64,000 bases of DNA from the NCBI GenBank assembly GCA_052387815.1, contig JBQTIU010000057.1, forward strand, positions 1 to 64,000. Direction: 5' to 3'. Source of the DNA: JBQTIU01 sp052387815. Lineage in GTDB: Bacteria; Pseudomonadota; Alphaproteobacteria; CACIAM-22H2. The stretch's first letter is position 1, and each line of letters opens with the position of its first letter. Both the position numbers and the translations under genes were made by a program. Of this stretch, positions 44,963 through 53,609 are shown piece after piece. The notes under the pieces were generated by a model. It did no database searches and had not been told where the DNA came from. It saw nothing but the letters and a program-made list of their open reading frames with translations.

Positions 44963-45376
44963 ATGCTGCGCCGTTTCACCCTTTCCAGTTTCGTCATCCG
45001 GTGGGTTGCCGCCCTGTTCCTGGTATTCGCGGCCTACAACACCACCGGCTACTCGTATTTCCATTGGCTGGCGAGCCTGAGGGCCGATCTCTGGGGGCTG
45101 AAGCTGGTCGCCGGCGTCCTGCTGCTGGTGGCGCTGTGGTTCTTCCTGGCGATGACGTGGCGGGTGATCGGCCCGCGCGGCATCATCGTGTCCGCCCTGT
45201 TCTGCCTCGCGGTCGGATTGGTGCCCATCGGCCTGGGACTGGTCGATGCCGGCCGGTGGTCGACCCTCGTCAACATGGCCCTCGTGGGGTTCGCGACGAT
45301 CATGGCGATCGGCGTGTCCTGGGCGCCGGTCACCCATCGCGTCACCGGCGTGGCGACCACGGAACAGCTGCCGTGA
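44963..45376 (+). CDS. DUF6524-family small membrane protein
   Basis: This is a 137-residue integral membrane protein with four hydrophobic segments. It begins MLRRFTLSSFVIRWVAALFL, then VFAAYNTTGYSYFHWLAS, a pattern I associate with DUF6524. Further segments are LWGLKLVAGVLLLVALWFFL, IIVSALFCLAVGLVPIGLGL and a last helix near 108-125. GGAG stands seven bases before the ATG; an upstream Met adds eight residues. The function is unknown. It is divergent from the ParA-type gene. Confidence 0.75.
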   Translation: MLRRFTLSSFVIRWVAALFLVFAAYNTTGYSYFHWLASLRADLWGLKLVAGVLLLVALWFFLAMTWRVIGPRGIIVSALFCLAVGLVPIGLGLVDAGRWSTLVNMALVGFATIMAIGVSWAPVTHRVTGVATTEQLP

Positions 45377-45481
45377 GCGCTGGCGGCTTCCCATGCGGCG
45401 GCGGGCGGCATGCCACGGCCTGTTGACAAGCCGTTGCGATCTAAGGATGGTATGGCAACGAAACGCGATCAGGGGGCGCAG

Positions 45482-46573
45482 ATGTTGAAAGTCACAGCGG
45501 TCATGGCCGGGGTTGCCGCCGTTCTGTCGGCGAGCGCGGGTCTCGCCCAGGCGCCGTCGGGCGGCGCGGCGAGGACGGAGATGCTCCTCGTCGGATCGAG
45601 CACGATGCTGCCGTTCACCGAGGCGATCGTGGACCGTCTGGTGCGTGGCCAGGGCCTGCTGCCGCCACTGACCCAACCCCGCGGCAGCAAAGCCGGGATC
45701 AACGCCTTCTGCGCGGGCGTGGGCCTCAAGCACCCGGATATCGTCGCCGCCTCGCGCCGCATGGCCAGGAACGAGGTCGAAAGCTGCAAGGAAAACGGCG
45801 TCGTCGATATCCTCGAACTCAAGATCGGCTACGGGGCGCTCGTGATCGCGACCGAGAAAGGCGATCCGGTTTACAACCTGACGCCGCGCCTCATGTATCT
45901 CGCGTTGGCGGCGGAGGTCCCCAAGGGGGGAGATTTCGTTCCCAATCCTTACAACCGCTGGGCCGATATCGACCCGAAGCTGCCCGATCTCGACATCGCG
46001 ATCTTCGGACCGAGCGGCGATTCCGGCACGCGCGGCTTCTTCGATGCCGCGGTCATGGAGGGCGGCTGCCGCGGCCTCAAGGAAATCAAAAGCATTTTCT
46101 CCGCCGACACGCGGGTCAGGCAATGCACGACCCTGCGGCCGGCGCCGAACTTCGAGGAGGCCGAGGAGCCGTTCACGACCCAGGTGCTCGAACGAGTGCT
46201 CAATTCGCCCAAGGGGACGCTGGCCTTGGTCTCGCACGCGACCTTCACGCGCAACAAGAACCGGCTCGACGAGCTGCCGATCAACGGCGTGACGGCCACC
46301 CACGCGACCATCGCCGCGGGTAAATACGAACTGGTGCAGAGAATGTACTACTACGTCAAGCTCGCGCATACGCTGCGCGAGCGGGGCGAGAAGGGCGAGA
46401 AGGGTGCCAAGCTCGTGCAGGGTCTTCGCGATTTCATCGCCGAGGCGACCGACGATCGGGCGATCGGCCCCGGCGGTTATCTCGAGGCCCTCGATCTGGT
46501 CGTGATGGCGGACAAAGAACGGACCAAGGTGCAGGACGACGCCAGGCGCCTAAGAGGGAACGTCGGTCATTGA
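45482..46573 (+). CDS. PstS-like phosphate-type periplasmic binding protein (orphan)
   Basis: This is a 363-residue secreted protein of the PstS/SphX type. A signal peptide (MLKVTAVMAGVAAVLSASAG then LAQA) is followed by LLVGSSTMLPFTEAIVDRLV near residue 28, the phosphate-binding Ser-Ser-Thr loop. PRGSKAGINAFCAGVG near 60 and IFGPSGDSGTRGFFDAAVM near 170 supply the rest of the pocket. AGGGGG precedes the ATG; a start ten codons earlier at 45452 is possible. A perfect TTGACA at 45423-45428 may be its -35 box. No pstC, pstA or pstB is adjacent, so it is either an orphan receptor or a high-affinity phosphate scavenger. Confidence 0.88.
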   Translation: MLKVTAVMAGVAAVLSASAGLAQAPSGGAARTEMLLVGSSTMLPFTEAIVDRLVRGQGLLPPLTQPRGSKAGINAFCAGVGLKHPDIVAASRRMARNEVESCKENGVVDILELKIGYGALVIATEKGDPVYNLTPRLMYLALAAEVPKGGDFVPNPYNRWADIDPKLPDLDIAIFGPSGDSGTRGFFDAAVMEGGCRGLKEIKSIFSADTRVRQCTTLRPAPNFEEAEEPFTTQVLERVLNSPKGTLALVSHATFTRNKNRLDELPINGVTATHATIAAGKYELVQRMYYYVKLAHTLRERGEKGEKGAKLVQGLRDFIAEATDDRAIGPGGYLEALDLVVMADKERTKVQDDARRLRGNVGH

Positions 46574-46644
46574 TCTGCGGACGCATTTGGCCTCGCCGCT
46601 GTCGCCACCTGGGAACAGCGGCACAGGGACGGGGGAAGTACGAC

Positions 46645-47745
46645 ATGGTTGCGAGCCACGGACGAAGGACGGTGGGTGCGGCGGTCGGGCTCATATTGAT
46701 GTGTTCGCCCCTCGCCGCCGGCGCGGCGGACGAGGTTGCCGCGGCCAGCGCCGCGCCGGCCCATGCGGCCGAAGGCGGCGCGCTCGCCTCGGCGCTCGAC
46801 ACCCTGGCCGCCGCCTGGGCGCAACTCGCCGATGCGCTAGGCGCGGCGATCTCGGGGCGGCCGGCACCGGTCCCGGAGCCGGCGGGGGCAGCGGCCCCTG
46901 CCGCGCCGGAGCAAGCGGGCGCGCTCGATCCGCCGTCGGCGCCCGCAGGCCATCCAGCAGCGGCGGCGGCGCCTACACGCGGCGAGGAATGGGTCGCCTC
47001 GGCGCTCGGCATTCTGTCCACCGCCTGGTCTTACGCCAGCGAGGCGGCCGACGCGGCGATCGCGGCCCTGGCGCCCGCCCTGCCGCAGAGTGTCGACCCG
47101 GGCTTGGCCGGCGCCGCCATGCCGGGGCGCGAGGCGCGAAATGGCGGCCTCCGCCCCATCGCCGCCGCCGCCCACGCCCCCCAAACCCGCGCCACGGCGG
47201 AGACGGCGGAGGAGGGCATCCTCGCCTCCGCGGTCAATGCGCTTTCCGCCGCATGGTCGTTGGTGACCGGAGCGTTCGAGGGGGCGACCTCGGGGCTGGC
47301 GCCGAGCGCCCGCGGGGTGTCGGCGAAGCGCCTCAAGCCGGAGGATGCGGCCACGCTTTGGGATCTGCTCGACGACGTCGGATACAAGATGAAGGAGATC
47401 ACCACCGTCGTCGGCGTGATCCCCGAATTCAGCTTCAAGTTCAACCTCGCCCGCGAATTGTCGGAAGCCGACAAGGAATGGATCGAGAACAAGCTCGAGC
47501 GCCTCGCCGCCGCCGACACCAGCATCGAAGGGCGAATGGGGAGAATGATCGTTCACGCGGTGCTCGACATCAACGACGCCGGGGAATACTTGGTCGAGGA
47601 TCTGCTGATCAACTTCTTGCCGCTGCCGCGCGCCGAGTTCACGCTCATCCCGTTGGAAAGCCCACTCAGCGACGAACACGACGCCCTGCTGCGGGCGATC
47701 CAGAAGGTCGGTCGGGAGGCTGAGAAGAAGCTCAAAGCGGAGTAG
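46645..47745 (+). CDS. Secreted Ala-rich protein with three internal repeats
   Basis: This is a 366-residue protein of unknown function. A signal peptide (VGAAVGLILMCSPLAAGAAD) is followed by three imperfect 30-residue repeats separated by Pro/Ala linkers: LASALDTLAAAWAQLADALG (about residue 50), VASALGILSTAWSYASEAAD (about 115) and LASAVNALSAAWSLVTGAFE (about 193). The C-terminal 130 residues form a separate acidic domain (DAATLWDLLDDVGYKMKEIT; LERLAAADTSIEGRMGRMIV). GGGGGAAG precedes the ATG. It resembles a surface or periplasmic helical adhesin-like scaffold. No family is recognised. Confidence 0.7.
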   Translation: MVASHGRRTVGAAVGLILMCSPLAAGAADEVAAASAAPAHAAEGGALASALDTLAAAWAQLADALGAAISGRPAPVPEPAGAAAPAAPEQAGALDPPSAPAGHPAAAAAPTRGEEWVASALGILSTAWSYASEAADAAIAALAPALPQSVDPGLAGAAMPGREARNGGLRPIAAAAHAPQTRATAETAEEGILASAVNALSAAWSLVTGAFEGATSGLAPSARGVSAKRLKPEDAATLWDLLDDVGYKMKEITTVVGVIPEFSFKFNLARELSEADKEWIENKLERLAAADTSIEGRMGRMIVHAVLDINDAGEYLVEDLLINFLPLPRAEFTLIPLESPLSDEHDALLRAIQKVGREAEKKLKAE

Positions 47746-47873
47746 ATCGCGGCGCGCGCCCCTCGCCAAGGAAAGGGAACCGCCCGTCGTTCCAACCGGC
47801 GCTCGCCGGCGGCGATTTCCATCGCGCCGATCCCCGTGCTAACAGGGGCATCCCCGCCATTCGGACCCAGACA

Positions 47874-48473
47874 GTGGACGGCCTCGACTTCCTCGTATCG
47901 GTCGCGGCGAAGATCGCGATTGCGATCGGCCTCATCGCCATCCCGCTCGTCTATGCTTTCATCGGCATGACCGTGCTCGCGGCCGCGGTCAACAAGGACT
48001 TCTACGCATTGCCGTGGATCGTCAGGCTCGCCCTGTTGTCCGGGGCGCTGATCGGGCTTGGCCTGATCTACGCCAGCGAGGGGGGGGCCGATTTCGCATG
48101 GAACCGGATTTTCGCCGACCAGGGTCCGTGGGATGTCCCGTTTTCGGCGTTCCTTGCCGAGCGGGTCAACCCGGCGAACTACGACCCCGTCGGGCTGGTC
48201 CGGTTCCTGGGCGCGGCGGATGATCCGCTGCCGCTCTCGCTCTTCATGTCGATCCCGGCCTTGTTCCTGGTCGCGATCGCGCTTGGATCGCTGTGGGCGT
48301 GGAAGCCCCTCGCTGCCCTCCAGGCCATCGCCTGCAGCCTCGGGGTTGCGCTGTGGTCGGCCTATCTCGCCATCTACCTGGTCGCGGCCCTGTATTGGCT
48401 CCTCAACACCTTCAACTTCTGGAGCCTGCTCGTGCTGGGGCTGCTCTACCAGCACTATCGCAACACGCGCTGA
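47874..48473 (+). CDS. Uncharacterised multi-pass membrane protein
   Basis: This is a 199-residue protein with five to six hydrophobic segments, for example IAIAIGLIAIPLVYAFIGMT, WIVRLALLSGALIGLGLIYA, and the C-terminal LVAALYWLLNTFNFWSLLVL. The longest loop (residues 70-118) holds FLAERVNPANYDPVGLVRFL. The start is a GTG at 47874 without a strong ribosome-binding site, so the N-terminus is uncertain. I do not recognise the family. It lies between the repeat protein and a DUF4239 protein, all on the plus strand. Confidence 0.65.
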   Translation: MDGLDFLVSVAAKIAIAIGLIAIPLVYAFIGMTVLAAAVNKDFYALPWIVRLALLSGALIGLGLIYASEGGADFAWNRIFADQGPWDVPFSAFLAERVNPANYDPVGLVRFLGAADDPLPLSLFMSIPALFLVAIALGSLWAWKPLAALQAIACSLGVALWSAYLAIYLVAALYWLLNTFNFWSLLVLGLLYQHYRNTR

Positions 48474-48557
48474 GCGCGTAGCCCGAGGCCAGGCGGCTTG
48501 CCTCAGGGGCTGGGCGATGCTTTTATGACTTCGCCTTAGTGGGGGGAAAGATTGGCG

Positions 48558-49343
48558 ATGAATTTGCCGTTGTGGTTGGCGAGCGAGCCCTTGTGGCAGT
48601 CCGCTTCGATCACCATCGGGGCGCTGGTTCTGCTTGCCACCTTAGGCCACGTGATCGTCCACCAGTTCTGGACCGAAGCGGAACTCCTCGGCAACAACCA
48701 GGTCGGCGGATTCAAGTACGAAGTGATCGGGGAAATCTACTCGGTCATCCTCGTCCTCGCCTTGATCGGGACGTGGGACATCTACACGACGGCGCGCAAC
48801 AACGTGCAGCGCGAAGCCGCCACCCTTTCCATGCTCAAGGAAGCGGCGGCGGTCTACTCGGAGCCGAGCCAGGTCGAGGCGCAGGCCGAGATGCGTCAGC
48901 ATATCCGGCTATATGCGCGCGCGGTGGTGGACAAGGAGTGGAAGATTCTGGAGCGCGGGCAGGCGAGCCCGGAGGCGGCGGTCGAACTATCGAACCTCGC
49001 CGCCGCGTTCCTCAGGGTCGACCCCGTGAACGCGCGCCAACAGGCCCTGCAGCAGAACACGGCGCAATGGCTGGCCACGATCAATGAGATCCGCAGCTTC
49101 CGGCTGACCACGATCTCGCGCTCGCTGACCGGACTGGTGTGGGGGTTGATGCTGGCGGGGACGGTGGTCGTGATCTTGTTCCCCTGGTATTTCAGCACCC
49201 CCAATGTCATCGGACAGACCTCGATGTCGGCGGTGCTGGCCGGCGTCCTGGGGGCGGTCCTCCTGGTGATCGTGCGGTTGGCCCACCCGTTCAGCGGCGA
49301 GACCGCGATTTCCGCCGAAGCCCTCGTGCTGCTCGCCCAGTAG
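48558..49343 (+). CDS. DUF4239 (bestrophin-like domain) membrane protein
   Basis: This is a 261-residue membrane protein. Two N-terminal helices around residues 14-33 and 56-75 (SVILVLALIGTWDIYTTARN) lead into the DUF4239 pattern: VQREAATLSMLKEAAAVYSE, then a conserved YARAVVDKEWKILE. Two C-terminal helices are GLVWGLMLAGTVVVILFPWY and VLAGVLGAVLLVIVRLAHPF. The family resembles bestrophin channels in layout, but channel activity is unproven. A GGGGGGAAAG site precedes the ATG at 48558; a TTG two codons earlier is an alternative. Confidence 0.72.
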   Translation: MNLPLWLASEPLWQSASITIGALVLLATLGHVIVHQFWTEAELLGNNQVGGFKYEVIGEIYSVILVLALIGTWDIYTTARNNVQREAATLSMLKEAAAVYSEPSQVEAQAEMRQHIRLYARAVVDKEWKILERGQASPEAAVELSNLAAAFLRVDPVNARQQALQQNTAQWLATINEIRSFRLTTISRSLTGLVWGLMLAGTVVVILFPWYFSTPNVIGQTSMSAVLAGVLGAVLLVIVRLAHPFSGETAISAEALVLLAQ

Positions 49344-49396
49344 CGAGAATCGCGGCTATCATCGGCCCCCCACGATTTTGGCGGAAAGCCGGCCTC

Positions 49397-49843
49397 GTGA
49401 TCGCGCGCGAAACCCCATCATCGCTCCGCCCCGAGGCTACCCGGGAGGCGGAAGGCGCGCCCTTCGGACGGCCCCTGATCGTCGCCCGCGGGCTCGGCGG
49501 CGCCATCGAAATCTACGAGGACCGGATCAAGATCGTCAAAATGGGCCTGATTTCGGTGCTGTTCGGCATGGCCCGCGCGACCGCGCCGATGATCGAAACG
49601 ATCATTCCCGTCCACCGCGTGTCGGCGTTCCAGATCGTGAGCCCCCTGGTGCTGCATCCGTTCATCACCTTCGCCTACCCCGGCAGTCCGCCGCTGACGG
49701 GCTCGTATTTCCGCGACGCCACGGCCGAGAACGCCTTGATGATGAATTATTTCGACAACCGGAATTTCTATCTGTTGAAGGACCACCTGGAAGTGCTGGT
49801 CGCTCACGCACGGGCCGCGGCCGGCCCGCTGCCGGTGGATTAA
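49397..49843 (+). CDS. Small cytoplasmic protein, possibly PH-like
   Basis: This is a 148-residue protein. Its central part, GAIEIYEDRIKIVKMGLISV, then IIPVHRVSAFQIVSPLVLHP and FITFAYPGSP, has the alternating beta-strand pattern of bacterial PH-like domains that display a reference value to membranes or partners. No signal peptide is seen. The GTG at 49397 has GGCGGAAAG upstream, 53 bases past the DUF4239 stop. The earlier part of the frame is antisense-like and excluded. Assignment to a fold is tentative. Confidence 0.6.
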   Translation: MIARETPSSLRPEATREAEGAPFGRPLIVARGLGGAIEIYEDRIKIVKMGLISVLFGMARATAPMIETIIPVHRVSAFQIVSPLVLHPFITFAYPGSPPLTGSYFRDATAENALMMNYFDNRNFYLLKDHLEVLVAHARAAAGPLPVD

Positions 49844-49851
49844 GCCCGGGC

Positions 49852-50085
49852 CGGGTTGAAACCGGCCCCTACAACGGCAATATTGGTAGCCTTCCGTAGG
49901 GCCGGGTTGAAACCGGCCCCTACAACGGTACTATTGGTGGTAGGGGCGGGTCTCACGACCCGCCCGGGCCGGTTTGAAACCGGTCCCTACCCATGATTTC
50001 GGGATGCAGCCTCGGCCGACGTAGGGGCGAGGCCGCGAGGCGTTGCCTCGCGCCTCGCCGGTCTCAAGATCCGCCCCTCCCGGTT
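49852..50085. repeat. Cluster of GC-rich palindromic repeats (families A and B)
   Basis: Between two convergent genes lie four family A units. GGGCCGGGTTGAAACCGGCC occurs twice (near 49853 and 49899) with CCCTACAACGG after it. GGGGCGGGTCTCACGACCCG follows near 49943 and GGGCCGGTTTGAAACCGGTC near 49966. One family B hairpin, GCGAGGCGTTGCCTCGC, lies near 50036. Unit spacing is irregular, and units differ in sequence, so this is not CRISPR. Confidence 0.75.
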
Positions 50086-50824
50086 ACTGGCGTTTGTCGG
50101 CCAGCAACCGTTCGATGGCCAGCTTTCCCAAGTGCGCCGAGGCGAGATCGGCGCCGAGGCGCGCGCGCGCCTCCCGCAGCCAAACCGTGGCGGCGGCGAG
50201 GGGAGGTCCGCTCAGCCGTTCCAATTCGGCCACCGCCCCGGCCAGGTCGCCGTCCGCCAGCCTGGCCTCGGCGCGGCCGACCACGGCCTCGACGGCGTCG
50301 CTGTCGTCCTCGCCCCGAATTTGCGCGCCGACCCTGACGCCGAACACCCGCAGCCGCGCCATCGCCTGATCGACCCAGGTGGCGTCGGCGGGCGCCCGGT
50401 GGGCCAGCACGATGTCGTCGGCCACCCCGGACAACCGTTCGCGCAGTTGGCCCAGAGTCGCGATCCCGACCTCCGCCATCTGGGCGACACCCTGGAGCGC
50501 CTTGGCGATCTTCGCATCGGCCGTGGCATGCAGATGCACGGCCGCGAGTTCGGTCCGGAACGGCGCCGACCCATTGAGGGCCCCGCGCAACTGGTCGACC
50601 GACAGCCACAGGATTCCGCGCTCGAGGTCGGCCACGCGGCCGCGGAGCCGGTCGTCGACCAGTCGCGCCGACCACCAGGGCAAGGTCGTCGCCATGACGA
50701 CGCTGGTCGCGGCGATCGCGGCCGCGATCGTGGTGATGAAGGCGGCACGCGAGACACCCGGGCTGTCCCCGGATGCACCCTTGGCATTGGTGACGGCGTT
50801 GGAGGATTTGCGCCGAGCGCTCAT
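50084..50824 (-). CDS. Short mitofilin-like single-pass protein
   Basis: This is a 246-residue protein. A hydrophobic segment (ITTIAAAIAATSVVMATTLP, about 30-49) anchors it. The rest has GIATLGQLRERLSGVADDIV near 119 and VGRAEARLADGDLAGAVAEL near 184, then ARARLGADLASAHLGKL. The order 'one helix, coil, then ATLxQLR...A-x-L-A-x-G-x-L-A-x-A' is the C-terminal module of COG4223 mitofilin-like proteins, also found at 42669-44105. It lacks the long coiled region of that protein. Its stop lies at the edge of a repeat cluster. Confidence 0.6.
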   Translation of the reverse strand: MSARRKSSNAVTNAKGASGDSPGVSRAAFITTIAAAIAATSVVMATTLPWWSARLVDDRLRGRVADLERGILWLSVDQLRGALNGSAPFRTELAAVHLHATADAKIAKALQGVAQMAEVGIATLGQLRERLSGVADDIVLAHRAPADATWVDQAMARLRVFGVRVGAQIRGEDDSDAVEAVVGRAEARLADGDLAGAVAELERLSGPPLAAATVWLREARARLGADLASAHLGKLAIERLLADKRQ

Positions 50825-50975
50825 GGCATCATGCTCCCAGGACTTGGACGAGGGCGGGCCGCGGTCGAATGACTCGGCCCCTCGCAGCGATCATCGCATA
50901 AGAGGGTGGCGCCGTTCAAGCTCTCGCGCTATCGACAGCTCTCGCGCTACCGACAGGCTCTCGCGCTCGCTTGCC

Positions 50976-52322
50976 TCACGTCGCAGGCGGCCGCAGCGAA
51001 TCGGTCAAGCCTTTGAAATTGGCGTCGAGCGCGCCCCGCAACTCGGTGCTCGCCCGGACTTGAATGTCGGCGCGGACCTGGTCCACGGCCGCCCGCACGC
51101 CGGCCTCCAGCGACTCGCGGTTCAAGTCCGCGTCCAGACGGTGCAGCGCGTAGTCGAACGTCCACACGGCCGTGATGCCGAGCGCCAAACCGGTGAGCGT
51201 TCCGGGGACGACCCCGATGCCGAGCGCCGGCAGGCCGAGTATGGCCCCGACCGAGCCGGCGGCGGACGCCTTGATCGCGATGCTCACCAGCTGCGATACG
51301 ATCGGGATGGTCGCCCGCACGAAGACCGCCTGCGCCTGCCCTTGGGTGGCGATATTCTCGCTGGTCGGCGTGCCGTCGAATATGGCGACGGCGTGGCCGG
51401 CGGCCCCTTGCCACGAAGTCGAGTGGACGAACGCCACGTCCCAGTCGAGCTTCCCCGCTCGCGAGGCAACCCGGTCGACCTGCCGCGCCTGCCGGTCGAG
51501 GAAGGTCCGAAACGCGCGATCGTGATCGTCGACGATCCGCCGCCATTCGGCGTCCAGCGTATCGAGCGTGCGGGTCCAAGCCAGCGCCAGCTTCTCGTCG
51601 GTCTCCTCCGGCCGCACCACGATTTCGCGATAGCGCCCCTCGACGTAGCGCACGAGATCCGCCTCGACCGCCTCGCGCAGCTTGGTCCCTTCGCCGCCGG
51701 CCGCATGCTGGCGGATCGACTCGAGCGCACGCATGGTGAGGTCGAAGCTGGTGACGTAGTTCGAGATCCAGCCGTAAACCCAGTCGCCGAACAGCGGCAC
51801 CCGGTCGGCCATCTCGCCGAAAATGCGGTCGAACTCGGCGCCGAGCAGCCCGGCCGCGCGATCCTGCAAGCGCGCGCGCGCGCGCGCCAGCGCGTCCAGC
51901 CGCGAGCCGGCGAATTCGCTCCAGGCCCGCGCATCGACGTGGCCGCGATAGAGCGCGCCGTCGGCGGCGCGCCAGGCGAGCTCGCGCTGGCCGGCGACGG
52001 CATTGCCGGGACTGGCCGCGGCGACCCCGGTTTCCGGGCGCGCGGGTCGCAACTCGCCCGGGCCGTCTCCCGCCAACATGTGGAGGCCCAAGACGATCGC
52101 CGCCAGCGGCGTGCCGACCGCCACCGCCGCCGCCGCCACGCGCACGACCGACCCCCAGTACTCGGAGCGCGGCAACCTCCCGTCCCCGGCGCGCACGACC
52201 GGGGCTATCCCGAGTGGGCTTCGGCCCGGCGAAATCGCCGCCGCCGCGTCGGCGGCCGCTCGACGTATTCTCTTGAACAGCTTCCGCACCGCTCGCCCCC
52301 AACCCGGAACGGCGACGATCAT
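50976..52322 (-). CDS. Uncharacterised membrane protein with C-terminal hydrophobic hairpin
   Basis: This is a 448-residue protein. Residues 62-84 form one membrane helix (VVRVAAAAVAVGTPLAAIVL). A long helical, Arg/Glu-rich periplasmic part follows, about 110-325, including a (RA)n stretch encoded by a (GC)9 tract. Two closely spaced hydrophobic segments near 340-395 (AAGSVGAILGLPALGIGVVP, GTLTGLALGITAVWTFDYAL) form a hairpin, followed by an amphipathic tail. The start MIVAVPGWGRAVRKLFKRIR at 52322 has a basic N-terminus. It is divergent from a TAXI-like binding protein gene 85 bases away. No family is recognised. Confidence 0.65.
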   Translation of the reverse strand: MIVAVPGWGRAVRKLFKRIRRAAADAAAAISPGRSPLGIAPVVRAGDGRLPRSEYWGSVVRVAAAAVAVGTPLAAIVLGLHMLAGDGPGELRPARPETGVAAASPGNAVAGQRELAWRAADGALYRGHVDARAWSEFAGSRLDALARARARLQDRAAGLLGAEFDRIFGEMADRVPLFGDWVYGWISNYVTSFDLTMRALESIRQHAAGGEGTKLREAVEADLVRYVEGRYREIVVRPEETDEKLALAWTRTLDTLDAEWRRIVDDHDRAFRTFLDRQARQVDRVASRAGKLDWDVAFVHSTSWQGAAGHAVAIFDGTPTSENIATQGQAQAVFVRATIPIVSQLVSIAIKASAAGSVGAILGLPALGIGVVPGTLTGLALGITAVWTFDYALHRLDADLNRESLEAGVRAAVDQVRADIQVRASTELRGALDANFKGLTDSLRPPAT

Positions 52323-52407
52323 GGCATATCCAAATGCGGAACAGAACAGGCGAGGGCCCCGCGGACGGGGCCGGCGTCGATTGACAGCGGCCGCCCCGGC
52401 AGGGCAA

Positions 52408-53424
52408 ATGCTGTTCATGAATATTCGATTGGGAGAGTATTCCTGCGCTCTAGCATCGCCCCGGCCGGGCGGGCGGCGGTGGCTTGGGGCGGCAACCGGG
52501 ATGGCCGTCCTGCTCGTCGCCCAGCCGGCTGCGGCGGGCGCGGGCAAAACGGTTCTCGTCGGCCCCGAGCGCGACAGCTACCACGCCATTTTCGGGCCCA
52601 ACCTCGCCAAGGCGCTGGCGAGCCACCACACCGTCGGCGTGGAGGCGACCGAAGGCGGGGCCGTGAACATCGCCCGGGTGGCGGCGGACCCCAACGTCAT
52701 TGCGGTGAGCCAGCGCGACTTCTTCCAACGCTACCGCGCCCGCCACCCGACGACGGCGGACGAGGTCGAATTCTACGGCAGCCTGCCGGTGTGCGCGTTC
52801 GCGGTGGCGCGCCGAAACAGCCCGTTTGCGACCCTCGCCGAGATCGGGGTCGAGCGGCCCGGCGGCCGGCCAGTCGCGGTCGATGTCGGCCCGCGCGCGG
52901 GCGAGGCGGAGGCGACGTTCGCCACCCTGCAAGTCCTCGAACCCGGCCTCGTCAAGGTCAAGCTCGAATATCGGGGCGCCATTCGTGCCCTGGCGCGGGT
53001 TGCGGACGGACAGGCCGACGTGGCGTTCTTCCTCGCCTTTCCGGACCCCTCGAACCCGTCGATCCGGAACGCGCTCGACAGCGAGGCGCTGACGTTCCTG
53101 CCGATCGATACGCCGGGTTTCCTGCGCCCGCTGCCGGGCGGCGAGTCTTTGTACACCCTCCATCATTTGCGCTGGCGCGACCGCGGGCTGATCGCCGCCG
53201 AGCGGACCTTGACCACCCTATGCACGGCCATGGGCGTGGTGGTGAACACCAAGGCCGACGGGGCTTTTGTCGACCTCGTGGCCAGGGAGGCGCTGGCCGG
53301 CCGGCTGATGGGCGTCGGCGAGCGGTCGTGGTCGGACGCGGTCGGGGATTTCGTCGAGGGCGTTATCGCGAAACTGGGCGGCGCGCTCGAATCCGTGTTG
53401 ACGTGGCTCGCGCCGCGGCCTTGA
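52408..53424 (+). CDS. TAXI-like TRAP solute-binding protein
   Basis: This is a 338-residue secreted protein. After a signal segment (GAATGMAVLLVAQPAAAGAG) it has VEATEGGAVNIARVAADPNV and IAVSQRDFFQRYRARHPTTA near 95, in the arrangement of TAXI-family binding proteins, with EFYGSLPVCAFAVARRNSPF near 117. The last 60 residues add LVAREALAGRLMGVGERSWS and a short hydrophobic end. No TRAP permease (fused DctQM) gene is adjacent. The start at 52408 has AGGG three bases away; 52417 is also possible. Confidence 0.7.
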   Translation: MLFMNIRLGEYSCALASPRPGGRRWLGAATGMAVLLVAQPAAAGAGKTVLVGPERDSYHAIFGPNLAKALASHHTVGVEATEGGAVNIARVAADPNVIAVSQRDFFQRYRARHPTTADEVEFYGSLPVCAFAVARRNSPFATLAEIGVERPGGRPVAVDVGPRAGEAEATFATLQVLEPGLVKVKLEYRGAIRALARVADGQADVAFFLAFPDPSNPSIRNALDSEALTFLPIDTPGFLRPLPGGESLYTLHHLRWRDRGLIAAERTLTTLCTAMGVVVNTKADGAFVDLVAREALAGRLMGVGERSWSDAVGDFVEGVIAKLGGALESVLTWLAPRP

Positions 53425-53459
53425 GCGGGCTTGCGCCTCGCCCCCGGACCTGCTAGGGC

Positions 53460-53488
53460 TTGATATTCTTACCGGATTCCGGGAGTAT
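53460..53488 (+). promoter_or_regulatory. Weak candidate promoter of the 141-residue protein gene
   Basis: TTGATA (53460-53465) and GAGTAT (53483-53488) are separated by 17 bases, leaving a 121-base leader to the ATG at 53610. The -10 box is poor, so this is tentative. Confidence 0.25.
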
Positions 53489-53609
53489 GACAGCTCTCGT
53501 CGCGGTCCCGGGGACCAAATTTTGTTGGGGGGCGCGATGGGCTGTGTGGCGGTTGGCAGCGCCGTGGTCGATGGACCTGCGGCTTAAGGCGCGGAATTAG
53601 GGAACGAAC

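Noticed and set aside
49852..50085. Possible CRISPR array in the repeat cluster
   Set aside because: Repeats are themselves palindromic and variable, spacing is irregular, and no cas genes are present.
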